Assembly (NCBI GenBank): GCA_936440205.1
Contig: OW387146.1
Span: 47,978,426 to 48,042,425 of the forward strand
DNA: 64,000 bases
Direction of reading: 5' to 3'
Origin: Lepidonotus clava
Lineage: Eukaryota; Annelida; Polychaeta; Phyllodocida; Polynoidae
The notes below the pieces were generated by a model. That model ran no database searches and was not told the origin of the DNA. It worked only from the letters and a program-made list of their open reading frames with translations. Position 1 is the stretch's first letter; each line of letters opens with the position of its first letter. Of the stretch, positions 1 through 11,542 are shown piece after piece. The translations under genes and the position numbers were made by a program.

Positions 1-270
1 CCCAGACACTCAGTACAGCCCCCAGACACTCAGTACGGCCCCCAGACACTCAGTACGGCCCCCAGACACTCAGTACGGCCCCCAGACACTCAGTACGGCC
101 CCCAGACACTCAGTACGGCCCCCAGACACTCAGTACGGCCCCCAGACACTCAGTACGGCCCCCAGACACTCAGTACGGCCCCCAGACACTCAGTACAGCC
201 CCCAGACACTCAGTACGGCCCCCAGACACTCATTACGGCCCTCAGACACTCATTACGGCCCTCAGACACT
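1..270 (-). repeat. 20-bp minisatellite array (C-rich orientation)
   Basis: About 13 near-identical 20-bp units, CCCAGACACTCAGTACGGCC, with few substitutions and degeneration at the right end. Read on the minus strand the unit is GTGTCTGGGGGCCGTACTGA-like, which aligns with the G-rich 20-mers found in the modules to the right. It is therefore an inverted member of the same minisatellite family. The array continues off the left edge. Confidence 0.95.
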
Positions 271-288
271 CACGTGTCAAAGTGTCTT

Positions 289-1210
289 AACTCAATCAAA
301 TTCTAATTCTGAATAATATTTAACATAATATAGAAATTATCATATATTATGGTGTGCATAAACATGTATTTTAGTTACATTTTGTATGGAATGATTGAAA
401 GACAAATCTAAATTAACCCCTTCTCAGTAGACAGGTCTGTAAGGTTAGGATTTGCTGGCTGTTTCATCTGCTGTTCTGCCTCCCTCTGCTGATCTGTTGA
501 ATCATATTAGTCAGGGGGGAGGGAGTCTCATTCAGAGAGCAGCCGGAAGTGCACAGGGAGTTGTTTGCTAAGTATTTCCAACAAAAGATATCCTAAACCA
601 AAAAGGAAACATCTAGCAACAACAGCGATTGTTGTAGAGATTGAAAGCTCTTAAATAAGCCCAAGATTGTGAAGATAGCTCCACTACAGGTGCTGTATTC
701 TTAATAAACATCTTCTGCATTACAGTCACAATCGCCGTTTCTAGGACCGGCTGTTGCTTAGCAACGATCAGCCGCAGCTTAGCAACCGAGGCTCCCGGAC
801 AATCTAGATGCTTTGGGTCGAGTGTGGAGGCCTTGAATTGAGTCTGGAGGATTTGGGTCAAGTCTGGAGGCTGTTGGTCAAGTCTGGAGACTGTAGGTTC
901 AGTGTGGTAACTGTAGGTCGAGTCAGACCACTTCATTATCCAGAGGACAGGGCCCTTCCGGTACTGCATGCTTCTTTATACTCATTCAGGGCACCGCCGG
1001 ATAACGTTTCCCGCTGCAAAGGTGCCGTAGTGAGTTTCTGGCAGCTGTAAGGAGTGTGTAGGAGCTGTAGGTCGAGTGTGGGAGGTGTAGGTTGAGTGTG
1101 GGAGGTGTAGGTTGAGTGTGGGAGGTGTAGGTTGAGTATGGGAGGTGTACGTAGATGTCGGGGGTGTAGGTCGAGTTTGGGAGCTGTAGGTCGAATGTGA
1201 GCCCAAACCA
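289..1210 (+). repeat. Composite module 0, 5'-truncated, type II body
   Basis: The type II body is entered in its middle (TCAATCAAATTCTAATTCTG), with no hairpin or X-box. It ends in the ETS-like CAGCCGGAAGTG near 540-552. A block shared with other modules follows (about 580-745, containing GCAGCGATTGTTGTAGAGA-like sequence in related copies). Then come a GTTGCTTAGCAAC palindrome (about 750-765), G-rich 20-mers (about 800-925 and 1050-1200) and the conserved end block with CCGGATAACGTTTCCCGC (about 925-1012). Open frames here run through repeats and are not genes. Confidence 0.8.
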
Positions 1211-2460
1211 ATAAATTCACCAATTTACTCACCAATTTACCCAAACTTAGCATGGTTTTATCAAATGAGACACAAATTATATAAATTACATAGTATTATA
1301 CTTGAGTGTGGTTCTAGCTTGTTTAACTCAAGTATAATGCTAATCAGAAAATGTTTAATAATAGCCTTTATCCATTCAAACTAAACATTTTCTTATCAAA
1401 CGAGACCTCCTGAAAAAGAATTTCAACATGAGAAAGCGCCCCATCTTAGTATTTTGATGTAATTAGCTTAAAAAGATTGGTAACCATAGCAACTCTCAGT
1501 AACTTTTGCTGAAAACAAGTCAGCTGTTCCATCTGCTGGCACCCTCCCCCTGCCGTTGCCTGACAGGATCTGCTGTTACAGGGAGTAAGTGCAAACAAAG
1601 GAGCAGCTAGTCTCAAAGCAAAGCAGTGGTCACATTTGTGGCCAAAGGCTCTCAGTAACATGGTTTTAACACAAGAATCCAATTCAAAATAAATTTTCTG
1701 ATTAATTTGACAAAAACAATATTGTTGAAATCCCCTATTCGAAACTATAATGGCTAAAACTTATTGTTTCAGGGGAAGAGGCTATTTGTTTATGTTTGGC
1801 AAATGGTGGCCGTGTTGGCGGCCATGTTTGCGGCCATAGGGCACCTCTAACATGATTCCCATGTAAATATTTGAAAAGCTTGGTAAATTCTGATGAGTTC
1901 AAAAAAAAAAATTGTCAAAATCGATGCAGTAGAAGCTGTACAATTGACATAAACATAATTATTGTGATTGGACTTACGTTCGCCGTTGCTACGCGCGGCG
2001 GTTGCTTAGCAACGGCCGCGCGTAGCAACGGCGGACATCGCAACCACCTGAAACGGATTTCAGACACTCCCCACGACTTTTGTACACACCCCACGACTTC
2101 CACTCAACTAAGAGGTGGTATGTAGAAATCGCAGATGGTGTGTAGAGGGTGGAAGCTGTGGGTTTAGTCTGGAGGTCGTAGCTCGAGTCAGACAACTTCA
2201 TTATCCATAGGGCAGGGCCCTTCCTGTACTGGTGCTTTCATATACATGTTTAGGGTGCCGCCGGATAACGTTTCCCGCCTCTTGGTGCAAGGGGTGAGGG
2301 GAAAGGGGGGGGGGAGGGGGGAGGAGGGAGGGGGAGGGGGGGGGGGGAGGGGGAGGGGGAGGGCCATGATGGGCAGTGTGTGTAAGTCGTGGGCAGTGTG
2401 TAGGATTGGTGGGTGATGTGTGAGGGCGATGGGGAGTGTATGAGGTTCATATCTAGGTTG
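1210..2460 (+). repeat. Composite module 1, type I
   Basis: One partial ~130-bp unit precedes the hairpin (about 1293-1340). The RFX-like X-box GTAACCATAGCAAC is at 1480-1493. The type I body follows, with its CCTCCCCCTGC segment and TTGTGGCC/TTTGCGGCC repeats, to about 1960. The CpG-rich palindrome cluster is at about 1978-2040, the 20-mers at about 2060-2185 and the end block with CCGGATAACGTTTCCCGCC at about 2185-2280. A strongly G-rich tract (2290-2365) and degenerate 20-mers close the module. Confidence 0.85.
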
Positions 2461-3714
2461 CAATGAACTGGCTTGTGCAAGAATAATGCTACATGTAATA
2501 GAAATGTGTTTAATAATGGGATGGATTTATTAAATAATGCAAAACATATTATATAAATAACGTAGCATTATACTTGAGTGTGGTTCTAGCTTATGCAAGA
2601 ATAATGCTAATCAGAATTTGTTTAATAATTTGATGAATTTACTCAAACTTATCATGATTTTTATTAAATGAGACCAAAGAAAATATTAATTACATCACAC
2701 ATTATACTTGAGTGTGGTTCTAGCTTGTGTAAACAATAATGTTAATCAGAATTTGTTTAATAAAAGGATAAATTTCATTCATTCAAATTTATCATGGTCT
2801 TACCAAACAATAGAAATAAGATACAATTAAATTACATAGCATTACGGTATACTTGAGTGTGGTTCTAGCTTGTGCAAGAATAATGCTAATCAGAATTTGT
2901 TTAATAACGGGAAGAATTTACTCAAACGTATCAAGGTTTTATTAAATGAGACCAAAGAAAATATTAATTACATCACACATTATACTTGAGTGTGGTTCTA
3001 GCTTGTTTAACTCAAGTATAATGCTAATCAGAAAATGTTTAATAATAACCTTAATCCATTCAAACTAAACTTTTTCTTGTCAAATGAGACCTCCTAAAAA
3101 CGATTTTCAACATGAGAAAGTGCCCCATCTTAGTATTTTGCTGTAATAAGCCTTAAAAGATTGGTTACCATGGCAACTGTCAGTAACTTTTGCTAAAAAC
3201 AAGGCTGCTGTTCCATCTACTGGCACTCTCCCCCTGGTGTTGCCTGACAGGATCTGCTGTTACAGGGAGTAAGTGCAAGGAAGGGAGCAGCTACTCTCAA
3301 AGCAAAGCAGCAGCCAAATATGTGTCCATAGGCCCTTTTAACATGGTTCTAACAACAAGAATCCAATTCAGAATCAATTTCTCTGATCACTTTGATAAAT
3401 AACATTGTCAGAGTCAGCCAAGTAGAAACTTAGATGGATAAAATTTAAAATGTTAGGTTGGAGGCTATTTGACAAATGGCGGCCGTCTTTGTGGCCATGT
3501 TTGTGGCCATATATCCCATCTAACATGGTTCTAATGCACATATTTGAACAGCTCTTTAAATTCTGATAAGTTTGAAAAAAAAATTGGCAAAATCGGCCAT
3601 GTAGAAGCTGAGAAAAGAAAGAAATGACAATCATGGCCGCCGTTGCTATGGGCGGCCGTCACTTAGCAACGGCCGGAAGTGGCTTTGAAAACCACCACAC
3701 TCTCCAACCACCGT

Positions 3715-3845
3715 GAGGAAGTCGTAGGTGGTGTGTGGAAGTCGTAGGTGGTGTGTGGAAGTCGTAGGTGGTGTGTGGAAGTCGTAGGTGGTGTGTGGAA
3801 GTCGTAGGTGGTGTGTGGAAGTCGTGGTTGGTGTGTGGAAGTCGT
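3715..3845 (+). repeat. 20-bp minisatellite, six copies
   Basis: Exact 20-bp period with unit AAGTCGTAGGTGGTGTGTGG, almost invariant over six copies. It sits between two CpG-rich palindrome clusters of module 2. The same version recurs near 47755-48120 and 63540-63725. Confidence 0.95.
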
Positions 3846-3939
3846 GGCGGCCGCCGACGCTTAGCAACGGCCGCCGACCCTTAGCAACGGCCGTCGGGGC
3901 ACCGCCGGATAACATTTCCCACCTCTAATCTTGGTGCAG

Positions 3940-4205
3940 TTGGTGTGTGAGAGTAACGGTGAGTGTGTCAGGGCGGTGGTGTGTGTGTGAAAGCGTTGGT
4001 GAGTTTGTATGGCCGCTAGTGAGTGTGTCAGGGTATTGATGAGTGTGTGAGGGTGGTGATGAGTTTGTGAGGGTGGTGCTGAGTGTGTGAGGCCGTTGGT
4101 GAGTTTATGAAGCCGTTGGTGAGTGCGTGAGGCCGCTGGTTAGTGTGTAAGGGCATTGATGAGTGTGTGAGGACATTGATGAATGTTTGAGGGCGGTGTT
4201 GAGTG
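3940..4205 (+). repeat. Diverged 20-bp minisatellite
   Basis: About 13 copies of a GAGTGTGTGAGGGCGTTGGT-like 20-mer with many differences between copies. The period stays close to 20 bp throughout. It separates the end block of module 2 from the ~130-bp unit that opens module 3. Confidence 0.85.
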
Positions 4206-4354
4206 TGTTAAGGCCTTTTTATAGCCTGAACAAATTACATTATACTTGAGGACGGTTCTAGCTTGTGTAATGTAAAGAATAATGATCAGAATTTGTTTAA
4301 TAAACTGATGAAGTCATTAAAACTTATCATGGTTTTATCAAACAAAACAAATAA

Positions 4355-4583
4355 GGGGGTCTGGATGGGGGGGGTCCCGATGTCGCGTGTCGAATTTAAG
4401 AATTAGCTATGTCGCCGTGTCGAATTTAAGGATATCCAATGTCGAATGTCACTAAGGGCTATGTCGCCTGTCGATTTTAAGAATTAGCTATGTCGCCGTG
4501 TCGAATTTAAGAATAGCCCCTGTCGCATGTCGTTAAGCCTGAAAACGGCCGTGTCGCCGTGTCGAATTTAGGGGTCTAGACCC
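4355..4583 (+). mobile_element. GTCG-repeat palindromic element, copy 1
   Basis: The block begins GGGGGTCTGGATGGGGGGGT and ends AGGGGTCTAGACCC. Its interior alternates TGTCGCCGTGTCGAATTTAA and TGTCGCATGTCG-like strings about every 28 bases. It lies inside a ~130-bp module unit: the left flank ends CAAATAA and the right flank starts ATAAATAAG, so a short AATAA-like target duplication is likely. Related blocks lie at about 5742-6026, 54544-54759 and 57088-57290. No coding capacity is seen. The family is not recognised. Confidence 0.7.
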
Positions 4584-5524
4584 ATAAATAAGATTGTATA
4601 TCATTATACTTGAGTGTGGTTCTAGCTTGTGCAAGAATAATGCTAATCAGAATTTGTTTAATAATTTGATGAATTTACTCAAACTTATCATGATTTTTAT
4701 TAAATGAGACCAAAGAAAATATTAATTACATCACACATTATACTTGAATGTGGTTCTAGCTTGTTTAACTCAAGTATAATGCTAATCAGAAAATGTTTAA
4801 TAATAGCCTTAATCCATTCAAACCAAACATTTTCTTATCAAGTGAGACCTCCTAAATACGATTTACAATATGAGAAAGCGCCCCATCTTAGTATTTTGCT
4901 GTAATTAGGCTTAAAAGATTGGTAACCATAGCAACTGTCAGTAACTTTTGCTGAAAACAAATGAGCTGTTCCATTTACTGGGACCCTCCCCCTGCTGTTC
5001 CCTGGCAGGATCAGCTGTCAAAGGGAGTAAGTACAAATAAAGGAGCAGCTAGTCTCAAAGCAAAGCAGCAGCCACATATATGGCCATAGGCCCCTTTAAC
5101 ATGGTTCTAAAAACAAGAAACCAATTCAGAATTAATTTTCTGATCAATTTGAACAAAAAGATTTTCATAATTGGGCAACTAGTAACTTTGAGAGTTAAAA
5201 CTTGGAATGTCAGGTTAGAGGCTATTCTGACAAATGGTGGCCGTGTTTGCAGCCATGTTTGTGGCCAAAGAACACTTCCAACATGGTACTTATGTAAATT
5301 TTTGAAAAGGTCACTTAATTCTGATAAGTTTGAAAAAAAAGATGGGCAAAATCGATGCAGTAGAAGCTTAGAAAATAGAAAGTAGCTCTTCAAAATCACG
5401 TCACTCGCCCGTAACTTTCCGTTGCTAGGGGCGGCCGCTGCTTAGCAACGGCCGTCACTGCGGAAGTGACCTTTGACCTCACTGGGTCAAGCTGTGTTAA
5501 CCGGCGGCTGTTCCCGCCACTACA

Positions 5525-5742
5525 AGGGGCCTCCTAGGGCCGTGTGGGGGATCATGGGGCCGTGTGGGGGATCATGGGGCCGTGTGGGGGGTCCTAGGGC
5601 CGTGTGGGGGTTACTACGGCCGTGTGGGGGGTTGGGGGGGTTGGGGGCATGCCGGGGGGTGGGTGGGTGGGCATGGGGCCGTGTGGGGGGTTATGGGGAT
5701 GTGTGTGGGGTCATGGGGCCGTGTGTGTGTGCGGGGGGGGTG
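5525..5742 (+). repeat. G-rich 20-bp minisatellite
   Basis: Units such as GTGTGGGGGATCATGGGGCC repeat with a 20-bp period, then degenerate into G-rich sequence. Open frames on both strands here come from the low-complexity repeat and are not genes. G runs of five to eight make quadruplex formation possible on the plus strand. Confidence 0.9.
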
Positions 5743-6026
5743 TAGACCCTTAAAATCGACACTGCGACACGGGCATTTCTTAAATTCGACACGGCGACAC
5801 GGCCGTTTTTTAAATTCGACATGCGACATGGCAATTTAGTGACAGATGACATGGCCCTATTCTTAAATTCGACATGGGACAGAAGCTTTAAAAAGATAGT
5901 GACATGCGACATTGTTATTTCTTAAATTCGACATGTGACATTGACCTAAACTGAATTATAACGACATGCGACACGGCCCTTTTTTAAATTCGACAAGCGA
6001 CGTGGAACGCCCCCATCCAGAGCCCC
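5742..6026 (-). mobile_element. GTCG-repeat palindromic element, copy 2
   Basis: This is the same family as the block at 4355-4583 but inverted. It starts TAGACCCTTAAAATCGACAC, has repeated TTAAATTCGACATGCGACAT strings and ends in CCCCCATCCAGAGCCCC. It is followed by a run of about 17 G at 6031-6047 and a remnant of the 20-mer array. Confidence 0.65.
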
Positions 6027-6084
6027 TGTGGGGGGGGGGGGGGGGGGTCATGGGGCCGTGTGGGGCGTCATGGGATGGTGAAGT

Positions 6085-7388
6085 TGTATTAAATGAGACC
6101 CCAAAAAAAATTTTTGTTTAAAGGGACATTCTCGTCCGTGCGACGGCCGTATTTTGATACGTTGGAATCATCTCATTCTCAGAGTGGCGCCGTGACGTGA
6201 CCAATAACGTCACCAGATTACGTTCCAAAAGTGAAAAACATGTCGCCGGCTGTCCAGTCGTTAGGCTAACGTTGGCGTACCTTAGCCTAACGTCACTTTA
6301 ATAAAAGGATAAAGTCATTCAAATTTATCATGGTTTTATAAAACAATACAAATAACGTTGAATAGCATTATATTTGAGTGTGGTTCTAGCTTGTTTAACT
6401 CAAGTATAATGCTAATCAGAAAATGTTTAATAATAGCCTTAATCCATTCAAACTAAACATTTTCTTATCAAATGAGACCTCCTAAAAAAGAATTTCAACA
6501 TGAGAAAGCGCCCCATCTTAGTATTTTGTTGTAATAAGGCTTAAAAGATTGGTTTCCATAGCAACTGTCAGTAACTTTTGCTGAAAACAAGTCAGCCGTT
6601 CCATCTGCTGGCACCCTCCCCCTGCTGTTGCCTGACAGGACCTGCTGTTACAGGGGGTAAGTGTAAGTAAGGGAGCAGCTAGTCTCAAAGCAAAGCAGCA
6701 GCTACATATGTGGCTATAGGCCCCTTTAACATAGTTCTAGCACAATGATCCAATTCAGAATCAATTTTCTGATCAATTTGAATAAAAAGATTGTCATAAT
6801 TGGGAAACTAGTAACTTTGAAAGTTAAAACTTGGAAAGTCAGGTTAGAGGCTATTCTAACAAATGCTGGCCGAGTTTGCGGCCATGTTTGTGGCCAAAGA
6901 ACATTTCTAACATGATTCTTATGTAAATATTCGCAAAGATCACTTAATTCTGATAAGTTTTAAAAAAAAGATTGTCAAAATCGATGCAGTAGAAGCTGAG
7001 AAAGAAAACAGATCCCATAAACGTAAGTTACGATCGTCGTTGCTAGGCAACGGCCGCGCGTAGCAACGGAAGTGACCTTTGACCCCTTGCCTGATCAGAG
7101 TTAACCACCGGCCGTTTCCCGACTTTTTGATGTCAGATATCTTGATAGGGCCTGGGGCAACGGGTGGAAAGGGTTAAGATTGACCCAGCTAGGGAGCACA
7201 CGTTTAGGGGAGTTCGGGTCAGACTGATTTATTATCCATTCCTCGGGACTGAGTCTTTCCGGTCCTGCTGCTTTCAAATACATGTTCACGGTGCCGCCGG
7301 ATAACGTTTCCCGCCACTCATGAGTGTGGGGTTGTGTGGGGCGTCATGGGATTGTGTGGGGTGTCCTAGGGCCGTGATGGGTGTCCTC
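6085..7388 (+). repeat. Composite module 4, type I
   Basis: A ~130-bp unit is split by a TTAA-flanked insertion (6118-6301). The hairpin is at 6366-6411, with one base change in its left arm (TATATTTGAGT). The X-box position at 6552-6565 reads GTTTCCATAGCAAC, the most degenerate of the 24. The type I body runs to about 7005. A palindrome cluster lies at 7028-7075 and the long end block (GTCAGACTGATTTATTATCC to GTTTCCCGCC) at about 7225-7314. A short run of 20-mers follows. Confidence 0.85.
6118..6301 (-). mobile_element. TTAA-flanked MITE, copy in module 4
   Basis: The left end is TTAA followed by AGGGACATTCTCGTCC, the same terminal sequence as the copies at 11865-12065 and 58639-58839. The interior (GCGCCGTGACGTGACCAATA) is the reverse complement of the corresponding interior of those copies. 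The right terminal repeat is decayed, but a TTAA remains. The flanks, TTTGTTTAA and TTTAATAAAAGG, rebuild the usual module sequence, which supports a TTAA target duplication. It is non-coding. TTAA targets are typical of piggyBac-type transposases; that assignment is inference. Confidence 0.75.
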
Positions 7389-7997
7389 ACGCTGGTGGAC
7401 AGATAATGCGTCTTCCGGAGCAAGCGATCAGAAAGTGCATACCTCGGCCCCGATAATGCATACCTCGGAGCCTCCCGGAATTTCACGACATAAACAAACT
7501 CTTCATTTTCATAAGATAAAAATATCACTACATTTTGATACAGCCACGGAATGGACAATTAGTTTTGAATACAAACTAATTAATTCAATTCATTCTTATT
7601 ATTAATTTTTCATAAAGAAAGTGTGGGTTTTCAGAGGATCTTTTTGGATCCAAGCTTTGCCCTTTTCAAACATTTTGTCCCACACTGTTCTCGTGTAAGT
7701 AGCCCTAATCCTTTCAAACTAAACATTTTCCTATCAAATGAGACCTCCTAAAATGATTTTCAACATGAGAAAGCGCCCCATCTTAGTATTTTGCTGTAAT
7801 AAAAGGGTAGAAATGCAAGGTCTAGACCCGGTAATATTCTGTGAGCAAGTTAGATCTAATATATATAGTTGATATTTTGTAAAGTTACAGTGAAATTTAA
7901 AAAAAAACTACGGAAGTCGCAATATCCACTCCGAGGTAGGGCCTATGTACTTTCTAGGGATGACCTCTGGAAGTAGCGTTATCTGTCCACCCCCGTG
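7388..7997 (+). mobile_element. Non-autonomous element with CACG..GGTGGACAGATAA ends, carrying module sequence
   Basis: The left end CACGCTGGTGGACAGATAAT and the right end (minus strand) CACGGGGGTGGACAGATAAC form imperfect terminal inverted repeats. The interior holds ATAATGCATACCTCGG-like repeats. At about 7700-7803 it also contains a fragment of the module leader (CTAATCCTTTCAAACTAAAC to TTTTGCTGTAAT) without its hairpin. Left-end sequence recurs at 61637 and a lone right end at about 39577-39598. No protein is encoded. Confidence 0.65.
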
Positions 7998-10050
7998 ATT
8001 ATACTTGAGTGTGGTTCTAGCTTGTTTAACTCAAGTATAATGCTAATCAGAAAATGTTTAATAATAGCCTTAATCCTTCCAAACTAAACATTTTCTTATC
8101 AAATGAGACCTCCTAAAAAAGAATTTCAACATGAGAAAGCGCCCCATCGTAGTATTTTGCTGTAATTCACTCAAAACTATTGGTAACCATGGCAACAAAT
8201 GGTAACTTTTGGACCTATAGATGCACTGTTCAAGAAAGGGTCATTTATGAAATTTTCTTGAGAGCTATTTTCTATTTCTTAGCATTAAAACTCAACCTAA
8301 TGTTTATTGTAAATAATATTCAGCATACTATAGAAATCATCATATATTTTAGTCTTCATAAGCATGCAATTTAGTTGCATTTTGTGTGAAATGATTGAAA
8401 GCCAAGTTCCAATTAACCCCTACACAGTAGATAGGTCTATAGACTATAACAGAGACAGGATTGGCTGGCTGTTCCATCTGCTGTTTGCCCTCCCCATGCT
8501 GTTCCCATATATGATCAATGATCAGGGGGAGGGTGTCTCACTGTGAGAACAGCCGGAAGTGACGTTGCCGTTGCTAGGGTCTGCCGTTCTTTAGCAACGG
8601 GCGGCCGCACCACTTTGCAACAGGCGGCTGCAGCAACCGTGAGGTTTGTGTGTGACATATTGGCCATCCTAGGACCTTGTGGCCGCCATGGAGCCCGGTG
8701 CATCATACTTTGTGTCAGAAAGCTGGGGTGAGTGTGTGTGTGTGGTGGTGGTCGTAGGGGGGGGAGGGGGGCAGGCAACTGGGGGGCCATCACGTAGTCG
8801 CAATTGCTGTTGCTAGGGGCGGCCGTTCCTTAGCAACGGAGGCTATGGTCGAGTGTGGAGACTTTGGATCAAGACTGGGGGCCTTAGATTGAGTCTTGAG
8901 GATGTGGGTCGTACCTGGGGGCTGTGGGTCAAGTTTGGAGGCCGGGGGTCGAGTCTGGAGGTTGTGGGTCAAGTTTGGAGGCCGGGGGTCGAGTCAGACA
9001 ACTTCATTACCCACATGGCAGGGCCCTTCCCGTACTGCTGCTTCTATTTACATGTTCAGGGCACCGCTGGATAACATTTCCCGCCACTTACTACACTACT
9101 TACTACACTACTCTGTTGGCCGTAGTGAGTGTTGCATTTTGAGTGATGCAGTGAGAGGGCTGCCAACCGTCCCGGATATCCCGGATTTTCCGTGACAGTC
9201 CCAGATTTTAACCCCTGTCCTTGATGTTCCGTAAGATTAGGAATTCAAAAACATTTATTTGTTCAAAAATGTATGATTGCTTGTGCCAGAAAGTCCAGGA
9301 AATTCGACAATTTTCAATGAAATTTCTCAAATTTTATGATAAGTTTTTAGGCAACTGTTTCTAAAGACAATAATTCAATTTAGAAAAATAGGGTTTTAAA
9401 GTTTAAATTAATTTAAGAATACAAAGGGAACTAAATTTTGATTTTAATGAGGAGAGATTGACCAAAATTCAGGGTCAAATTAGGTCATTTCTCAAATCCT
9501 TTTTCTATAATACTATTTTGACCTTTATTCGGTGTACGGTGTAAAACACCAAACACTCACTCACTCAACTTTATTCGGTTATCATTTATTTATTCTTTCC
9601 ATATAGGCCTATAGAAGAATTTCTATGATTCATGAAGTTTGAACTTTTGATGGAATTTGGGCCTATGCAGAGAATGATCGAAGCTCTGACAGAAAATACT
9701 GATAATTTTTTATTTCAAAATATCAATAACTTTCTTAATATTCAACATAAAAGGATGATACAAGCAGTTGTGAATTTCTCTTGATATGGTCCTTTAGGAT
9801 ATGTACATTTTGTTAAAAAATCGGCTGTATTTAAAATGTTGACCCATCATTGCTACTACAGGTCTATAATTAGTATAAGATGTCGCAGATTTTACCTATC
9901 ACAGGTTGGCAGGCCTGAGTGTCTAGGTGGTGTAGTGAATGTCTGGGGGCCGTAGTGGGTGTCTGGGTAATGTAGTGAGTGTGTGGGTAGCATATGGTGA
10001 GTGTTTGAGTGGCGTAGTTAGTGCCTGGGGACTGTGACAATAGTGAGTGT
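7997..10050 (+). repeat. Composite module 5, type II
   Basis: The hairpin (7997-8042) directly abuts the preceding transposon with no upstream unit. The X-box GTAACCATGGCAAC is at 8183-8196. The type II body ends with CTCCCCATGC..AGGGGGAGG arms and CAGCCGGAAGTGACG at about 8550-8563. Palindrome clusters are at about 8565-8650 and 8798-8845, 20-mers (GGGTCGAGTCTGGAGG type) at 8850-8990 and the end block at about 8990-9083. Further 20-mers are split by an inserted element at 9156-9917. Confidence 0.85.
9156..9917. mobile_element. hAT-like non-autonomous element (AGGGCTGCCAACC ends)
   Basis: The terminal inverted repeats are AGGGCTGCCAACC on the left and, on the minus strand, AGGCCTGCCAACC on the right. 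The interior is AT-rich and non-coding, with CCCGGATTTT strings near the left end. It interrupts the 20-mer minisatellite of module 5. Only a GAG triplet is shared by the flanks, so the target duplication is uncertain. The termini match those of the larger element at 11619-14335. Confidence 0.6.
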
Positions 10051-11216
10051 CATAGCAAACAAGACAAATATGATGCAGATTATGTAGCGTTATACTTGAG
10101 TGTGGTTCTAGCTTGTGTAAAGAATAATAATAATCAGAATTTTCTTCAATAAAATGATAATGTCATTCAAATTTATCATGGTTTTATCAAACAATGAAAG
10201 TAACATTGCATAGCATTATACTTGAGTGTGGTTCTAGCTTGTTTAACTCAAGTATAATGCTAATCAGAAAATGTTTAATAATAGCCTCTATCCATTCAAA
10301 CTAAACATTTTCTTATCAATTGAGACCCCCTGAAAAAGAATTTCAACATGAGAAAGCGCCCCATCTCAATATTTTGCTGTATTTCAATGAAAACTATTGG
10401 TTACCATGGCAACAAAAGGTAACTTTTGGACTTATAGATGCACTTTTCAAGAAAGGGTCATTTATGAAGTTTTCTTGAGAGATGTTTTCAATTTCTAAGT
10501 GTTCAAACTCAATCTAATTTTGATTTTGACTAATATTCAACATACTATAGAAATTATCATTTATTTTGGTGTGCATATGCATGCATTTCAGGTGCATTTT
10601 GTATTAATTGATTAACAACCAAATTCAAACTAACCCTAACTCACTGCACTGGTCTATGGAGGCTGGATTTGCTGGCTTTTCCATCCACTGTACTACCTCC
10701 CCCTGCCGTTCCCATATGTAATCACTGATCAGGGGGAGGGAGTGTCACTATGAGAACAGCCGGAAATGACATCACAAGTGTGACTGATGACAGACGACAC
10801 TTCTGTGTATAAGGGCTGTAATCTAGGCTTAGTGGTTAATCTCTGAGGGCCCTGGTAAGTCTCTGAGGGCCGTGGTGAGTGTCTGAGAGCTGTGATGAGT
10901 GTCTGAGGGCCGTGGTGAGTGCAGGAGCTGTAAAAGACCTCCCTATCGCCGTTGCTATGCGCGGCCGCTGCTTAGCAACGGCCGTCACCGCAGCAACGGT
11001 GATCTGAATGGAGTTAAGTACGGTCCCACAAACTACCTACGACCTCCACACACTACCCTAGCCCCCCACACACTACTAACTACCCACATACATTGCCCAA
11101 GGCCCCCACACACTACGTAGTGAGTGCAGGAGCTGTAAAAGATCTTCTCGCGATCGCCGTTGCTACGCGCGGCCGTTGCTAAGCAACGGCCGCACATAGC
11201 AACGTCAGCGTAGCAA
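10050..11216 (+). repeat. Composite module 6, type II, last before the interruption
   Basis: One ~130-bp unit (10085-10212) leads to the hairpin (about 10213-10260). The X-box GTTACCATGGCAAC is at 10400-10413. The type II body has 10-bp complementary arms CCTCCCCCTG (10696-10705) and CAGGGGGAGG (10730-10739), then CAGCCGGAAATGACATCAC. G-rich 20-mers (10825-10930) are followed by a palindrome cluster (10937-11000). Inverted C-rich 20-mers (about 11030-11110) and a second palindrome cluster (11145-11215) close the module. Confidence 0.85.
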
Positions 11217-11542
11217 CATCAGCTTGGAGAGTGATGCTCTAGCTGGTACCCAGTGGGACAGTTAGTGCCACTGATAGAACGCTGGTAATCAGTGCAACTA
11301 CAACATGATGTGAGAAAGTGCCAGTTTTCATCTGGAGCAGACAACAAGCCAAATCTTGGCTAAACTCAGGTACATAGGTCTAAAATCGTTAAAAATGGCT
11401 CTTTTGGACCCAGGAAAAAAAACACTTGATCAGAATAGTCCGTTCTATATACAGAACACCTTAGATTTGATCTGTAACGTATATATACTTTGCGAAAACG
11501 GCCGTCGCACGTACCGCGTTTTGTCTACAAGTTAGGGCTTAG
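11216..11542. repeat. Shared block D and unclassified sequence
   Basis: About 11370-11530 matches a block that recurs at about 31660-31815, 40640-40775, 55435-55600 and 57865-58015. Its anchors are TCTTTTGGACCCAGGAAAAA and a CpG-rich end with GGCCGTCGC. The preceding 150 bases show nothing I recognise. No coding potential is seen. Confidence 0.55.

Larger units (their letters stand above)
2460..4215 (+). repeat. Composite module 2, type I
   Basis: Three tandem ~135-bp units (motif copies near 2573, 2709 and 2850) precede the hairpin at 2978-3023. The X-box is GTTACCATGGCAAC at 3164-3177. The type I body runs to about 3615. Palindromic CpG-rich clusters lie at about 3630-3680 and 3845-3895 and flank a six-copy 20-bp array. 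A shortened end block (CCGGATAACATTTCCCACC) and a second, more diverged 20-mer array follow to about 4205. Confidence 0.85.
4215..6085 (+). repeat. Composite module 3, type I, with two GTCG-repeat insertions
   Basis: A ~130-bp unit (about 4225-4354) is interrupted by a GTCG-repeat element (4355-4583). Its sequence continues on the other side and a second unit leads to the hairpin at 4736-4781. The X-box GTAACCATAGCAAC is at 4922-4935. The type I body is complete-looking to about 5385. A palindrome cluster (about 5405-5460), a GGCTGTTCCCGCC end (about 5505-5518), G-rich 20-mers and another GTCG-repeat block follow. Confidence 0.85.

Noticed and set aside
1294-1340. TTCTAGCTT in the hairpin loop as a pol III B box
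   Set aside because: It departs from GGTTCGANNCC at core positions and no A box lies at the right distance.
2188-2480. Proline-rich minus-strand frames
   Set aside because: They arise from a G-rich low-complexity tract at 2290-2365.
289-11216. Modules as simple dispersed MITEs
   Set aside because: All copies share one orientation, and the hairpin is not paired with an inverted copy at the other end of the module.
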